In this document: piece by piece, positions 49,442 to 50,382 of the stretch
Numbering within the stretch: position 1 is the first letter of the stretch
Layout: each line of letters starts with the position of its first letter
NCBI GenBank assembly: GCA_017415185.1
Contig: JAFQHZ010000003.1
Span: forward strand, 1-50,382
DNA: 50,382 nucleotides
Direction: 5' to 3'
Source of the DNA: Candidatus Gastranaerophilales bacterium
Lineage (GTDB): Bacteria; Cyanobacteriota; Vampirovibrionia; Gastranaerophilales; Gastranaerophilaceae
Position numbers and translations under genes: made by a program
Notes under the pieces: generated by a model
Databases searched by the model: none
The model's input: the letters and a program-made list of their open reading frames with translations, nothing else
Told to the model about the DNA's origin: nothing

Positions 49442-49975
49442 ATGAAAAAAATAATACTACATGCTTGTTGCGCTCCTTGCGCAAGCTATCCGATAATTAA
49501 ACTAAAAGAGGATGGTTTTGAGCCTGTGGTATTTTTTTATAATCCAAACATTTTTCCTTCTAAAGAATATGAAATCAGAAGAGTTGAGCTTGAAAAATAT
49601 TGCAAAAAAATTAATGTTGAATATTTTGAAGGCAATTATGAAATTAAAAGATTTTATGAAGCAATAAAAGGCTTTGAAAATGAGCCAGAAAAAGGAAAAC
49701 GTTGCTCAATCTGTTTTAATTTAAGACTGGATAAAACTGTGAAATTTGCAAAATCAAAGGAAATCAAATATTTCACAACAACTCTATCAGTTTCACCTCA
49801 TAAAAATTCGTCTCAAATTTTTCAAGAAGGCAGTGCAATTGCGCAAAAATATGGGGTTGAATTTTTGGAATATAATTTTAAAAAACAAGATGGTTTTAAG
49901 ATTTCAAGATCAATTGCAAAAGAAAATAATATGTATGCACAAAGCTATTGTGGATGCGAGTTTAGTCAAGCTTAA
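49442..49975 (+). CDS. queH: Epoxyqueuosine reductase QueH
   Basis: This enzyme makes queuosine in tRNA by the last reduction step and is non-orthologous to QueG. The 177-residue protein has the family landmarks HACCAPCASY at the N-terminus, Y-N-P-N-I-F-P, RCSICFNLRL, TTTLSVSPHK and the C-terminal YCGCEFS. The cysteines of CC..C, C..C and CGC bind Fe-S and iron in characterised QueH. The ATG follows the stop of the VKOR-DsbA gene without a spacer. Other queuosine genes are not in the window. Confidence 0.93.
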   Translation: MKKIILHACCAPCASYPIIKLKEDGFEPVVFFYNPNIFPSKEYEIRRVELEKYCKKINVEYFEGNYEIKRFYEAIKGFENEPEKGKRCSICFNLRLDKTVKFAKSKEIKYFTTTLSVSPHKNSSQIFQEGSAIAQKYGVEFLEYNFKKQDGFKISRSIAKENNMYAQSYCGCEFSQA

Positions 49976-50031
49976 ATTTTCTTTTGTATAAAATGTATTA
50001 TTTTAAACAAACTTAAATATATTTTTATTTA

Positions 50032-50049
50032 AAGAAGCTAAAGCTTCTT
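50032..50049 (+). terminator. Hairpin after queH, possible terminator
   Basis: AAGAAGC and GCTTCTT pair across TAAA. The tail is pyrimidine-rich but not a pure T-run, so termination efficiency is doubtful. Confidence 0.4.
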
Positions 50050-50050
50050 C

Positions 50051-50124
50051 TTCACTTTCTTTTCTTTGTTCAAGCGCCTATCAAAAAAAAGAAAGTGAAT
50101 CGAAAGAAAAGAAAGAAGGCTTGA
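50051..50124 (+). repeat. Overlapping inverted repeats with two exclusive 13-bp pairings
   Basis: The pyrimidine strand 50051-50067 can pair with either of two purine strands, 50087-50099 or 50103-50115, each over 13 perfect base pairs. TCAAGC (50070-50075) also pairs with GCTTGA (50119-50124). The two long stems cannot form together. Confidence 0.6.
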
Positions 50125-50382
50125 TTAAATTCTTTGTTTCTTCTTTTTTAAATTTTTATCTACTTAAAAAACAGTCGAGCTTTTGTAATTAAGCTATACT
50201 TATACAAAACATGTATATAATTAAACCTTAATTCTAAAACACAAAACCTCTCCGGTTTTTTAATGTGATGATAAAAATTTAAAAAAGGTGAGTTATATTT
50301 TATTTTTAACAAGCGAAAAATTTAATTCCACAAAAAGGCAAATGTTGAAAAGATTTTGCACGCCATTATAATTTAATTACCA

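Larger units (their letters stand above)
49976..50382. other. Non-coding tail, 407 bases, with overlapping inverted repeats and promoter-like sites
   Basis: I see no convincing gene here. A 7-bp hairpin with loop TAAA (50032-50049) sits 57 bases after queH and may end its transcript. Next, 50051-50063 can pair with 50087-50099 (13 bp). The overlapping 50055-50067 can instead pair with 50103-50115 (13 bp), and 50070-50075 can pair with 50119-50124. TATAAT at 50216-50221 and a weak six-base stem AAAACC/GGTTTT near 50243-50259 follow. A GTG frame of 27 codons at 50289 after AAAAGG is probably chance. The last bases contain another TATAAT-like site that may serve a gene beyond the edge. Confidence 0.5.

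Noticed and set aside
50289-50372. A GTG-started frame of 27 codons after AAAAGG near the right edge
   Set aside because: It is very short, with no recognisable motif and no support beyond a purine-rich site that is common in this AT-rich DNA.
1-50382. CRISPR arrays, insertion sequences, transposases or rRNA genes
   Set aside because: I saw no regularly spaced repeats, no transposase-like protein and no rRNA-like sequence in the window.

Overview
The window is about 50 kb of AT-rich DNA (roughly 30% GC by eye) from a diderm bacterium. The gene mix points to the non-photosynthetic cyanobacterial sister class Vampirovibrionia/Melainabacteria, most likely a gut Gastranaerophilales. The reasons are giant AsmA-like envelope proteins, a TonB/ExbB/ExbD operon, orphan pseudopilins, NIF-type NifU/NifS as the Fe-S system, a cyanobacteria-style VKOR-DsbA fusion, and several unrelated proteins opening with a short '...F[K/T/S/Q][S/G]...' peptide that I associate with this group. 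The placement is inference; no rRNA or marker set is present.

Layout. 1-3000: a truncated pseudopilin, pheS and a GT-C-like membrane protein. 3070-6993: giant AsmA-like protein 1. 6994-8637: a protein made of six tandem NUMOD1/IENR1-like units with no nuclease. 8672-10689: nifU-nifS. 10793-13379: two small unknown proteins and argS. 13380-13850: a tRNA-Ile(GAT) gene, a copy of its 5' arm 96 bp upstream, an intrinsic terminator and a remnant resembling RhuM. 13849-16780: an McrBC restriction system. 16848-19826: an accessory cluster of a zincin, a split HNH-like protein, a papain/transglutaminase-like cysteine peptidase and a 26-codon ORF. 19891-21663: thrS without a TGS domain. 21696-22469: a second pseudopilin. 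22562-29820: a leftward operon of two periplasmic proteins, tonB, exbB, two exbD copies and giant AsmA-like protein 2. 29914-34266: giant AsmA-like protein 3. 34323-38132: a secreted GH13 enzyme, a membrane acyltransferase and tcdA. 38159-42719: a CheR-like protein, a ParB-fold protein and a 998-residue HD-domain protein. 42790-44533: tRNA-Ser(GGA), mazG and long-form hisG. 44637-49975: an ArsB/NhaD-type transporter, ruvB, a dnaJ-like gene, the VKOR-DsbA fusion and queH. 49976-50382: a non-coding tail with overlapping inverted repeats.

How it fits together. Housekeeping translation, Fe-S and repair genes alternate with envelope machinery. The three AsmA-like proteins are candidate inter-membrane lipid bridges, and one is cotranscribed with the proton-driven TonB-ExbB-ExbD motor. 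Both pseudopilins have an (AT)8-9 tract placed as the spacer of a candidate promoter, as in phase-variable fimbrial promoters. The strongest candidate for something undescribed is the group of unrelated proteins (two peptidases, a CheR-like methyltransferase, a ParB-fold protein, the NUMOD array and a tiny basic ORF) that share the short N-terminal F-x-[S/G] peptide, which may be a sorting or docking tag. The six-unit NUMOD-like array is the second. At least four genes have a -10 box exactly six bases before the start codon and no Shine-Dalgarno, suggesting leaderless mRNAs.
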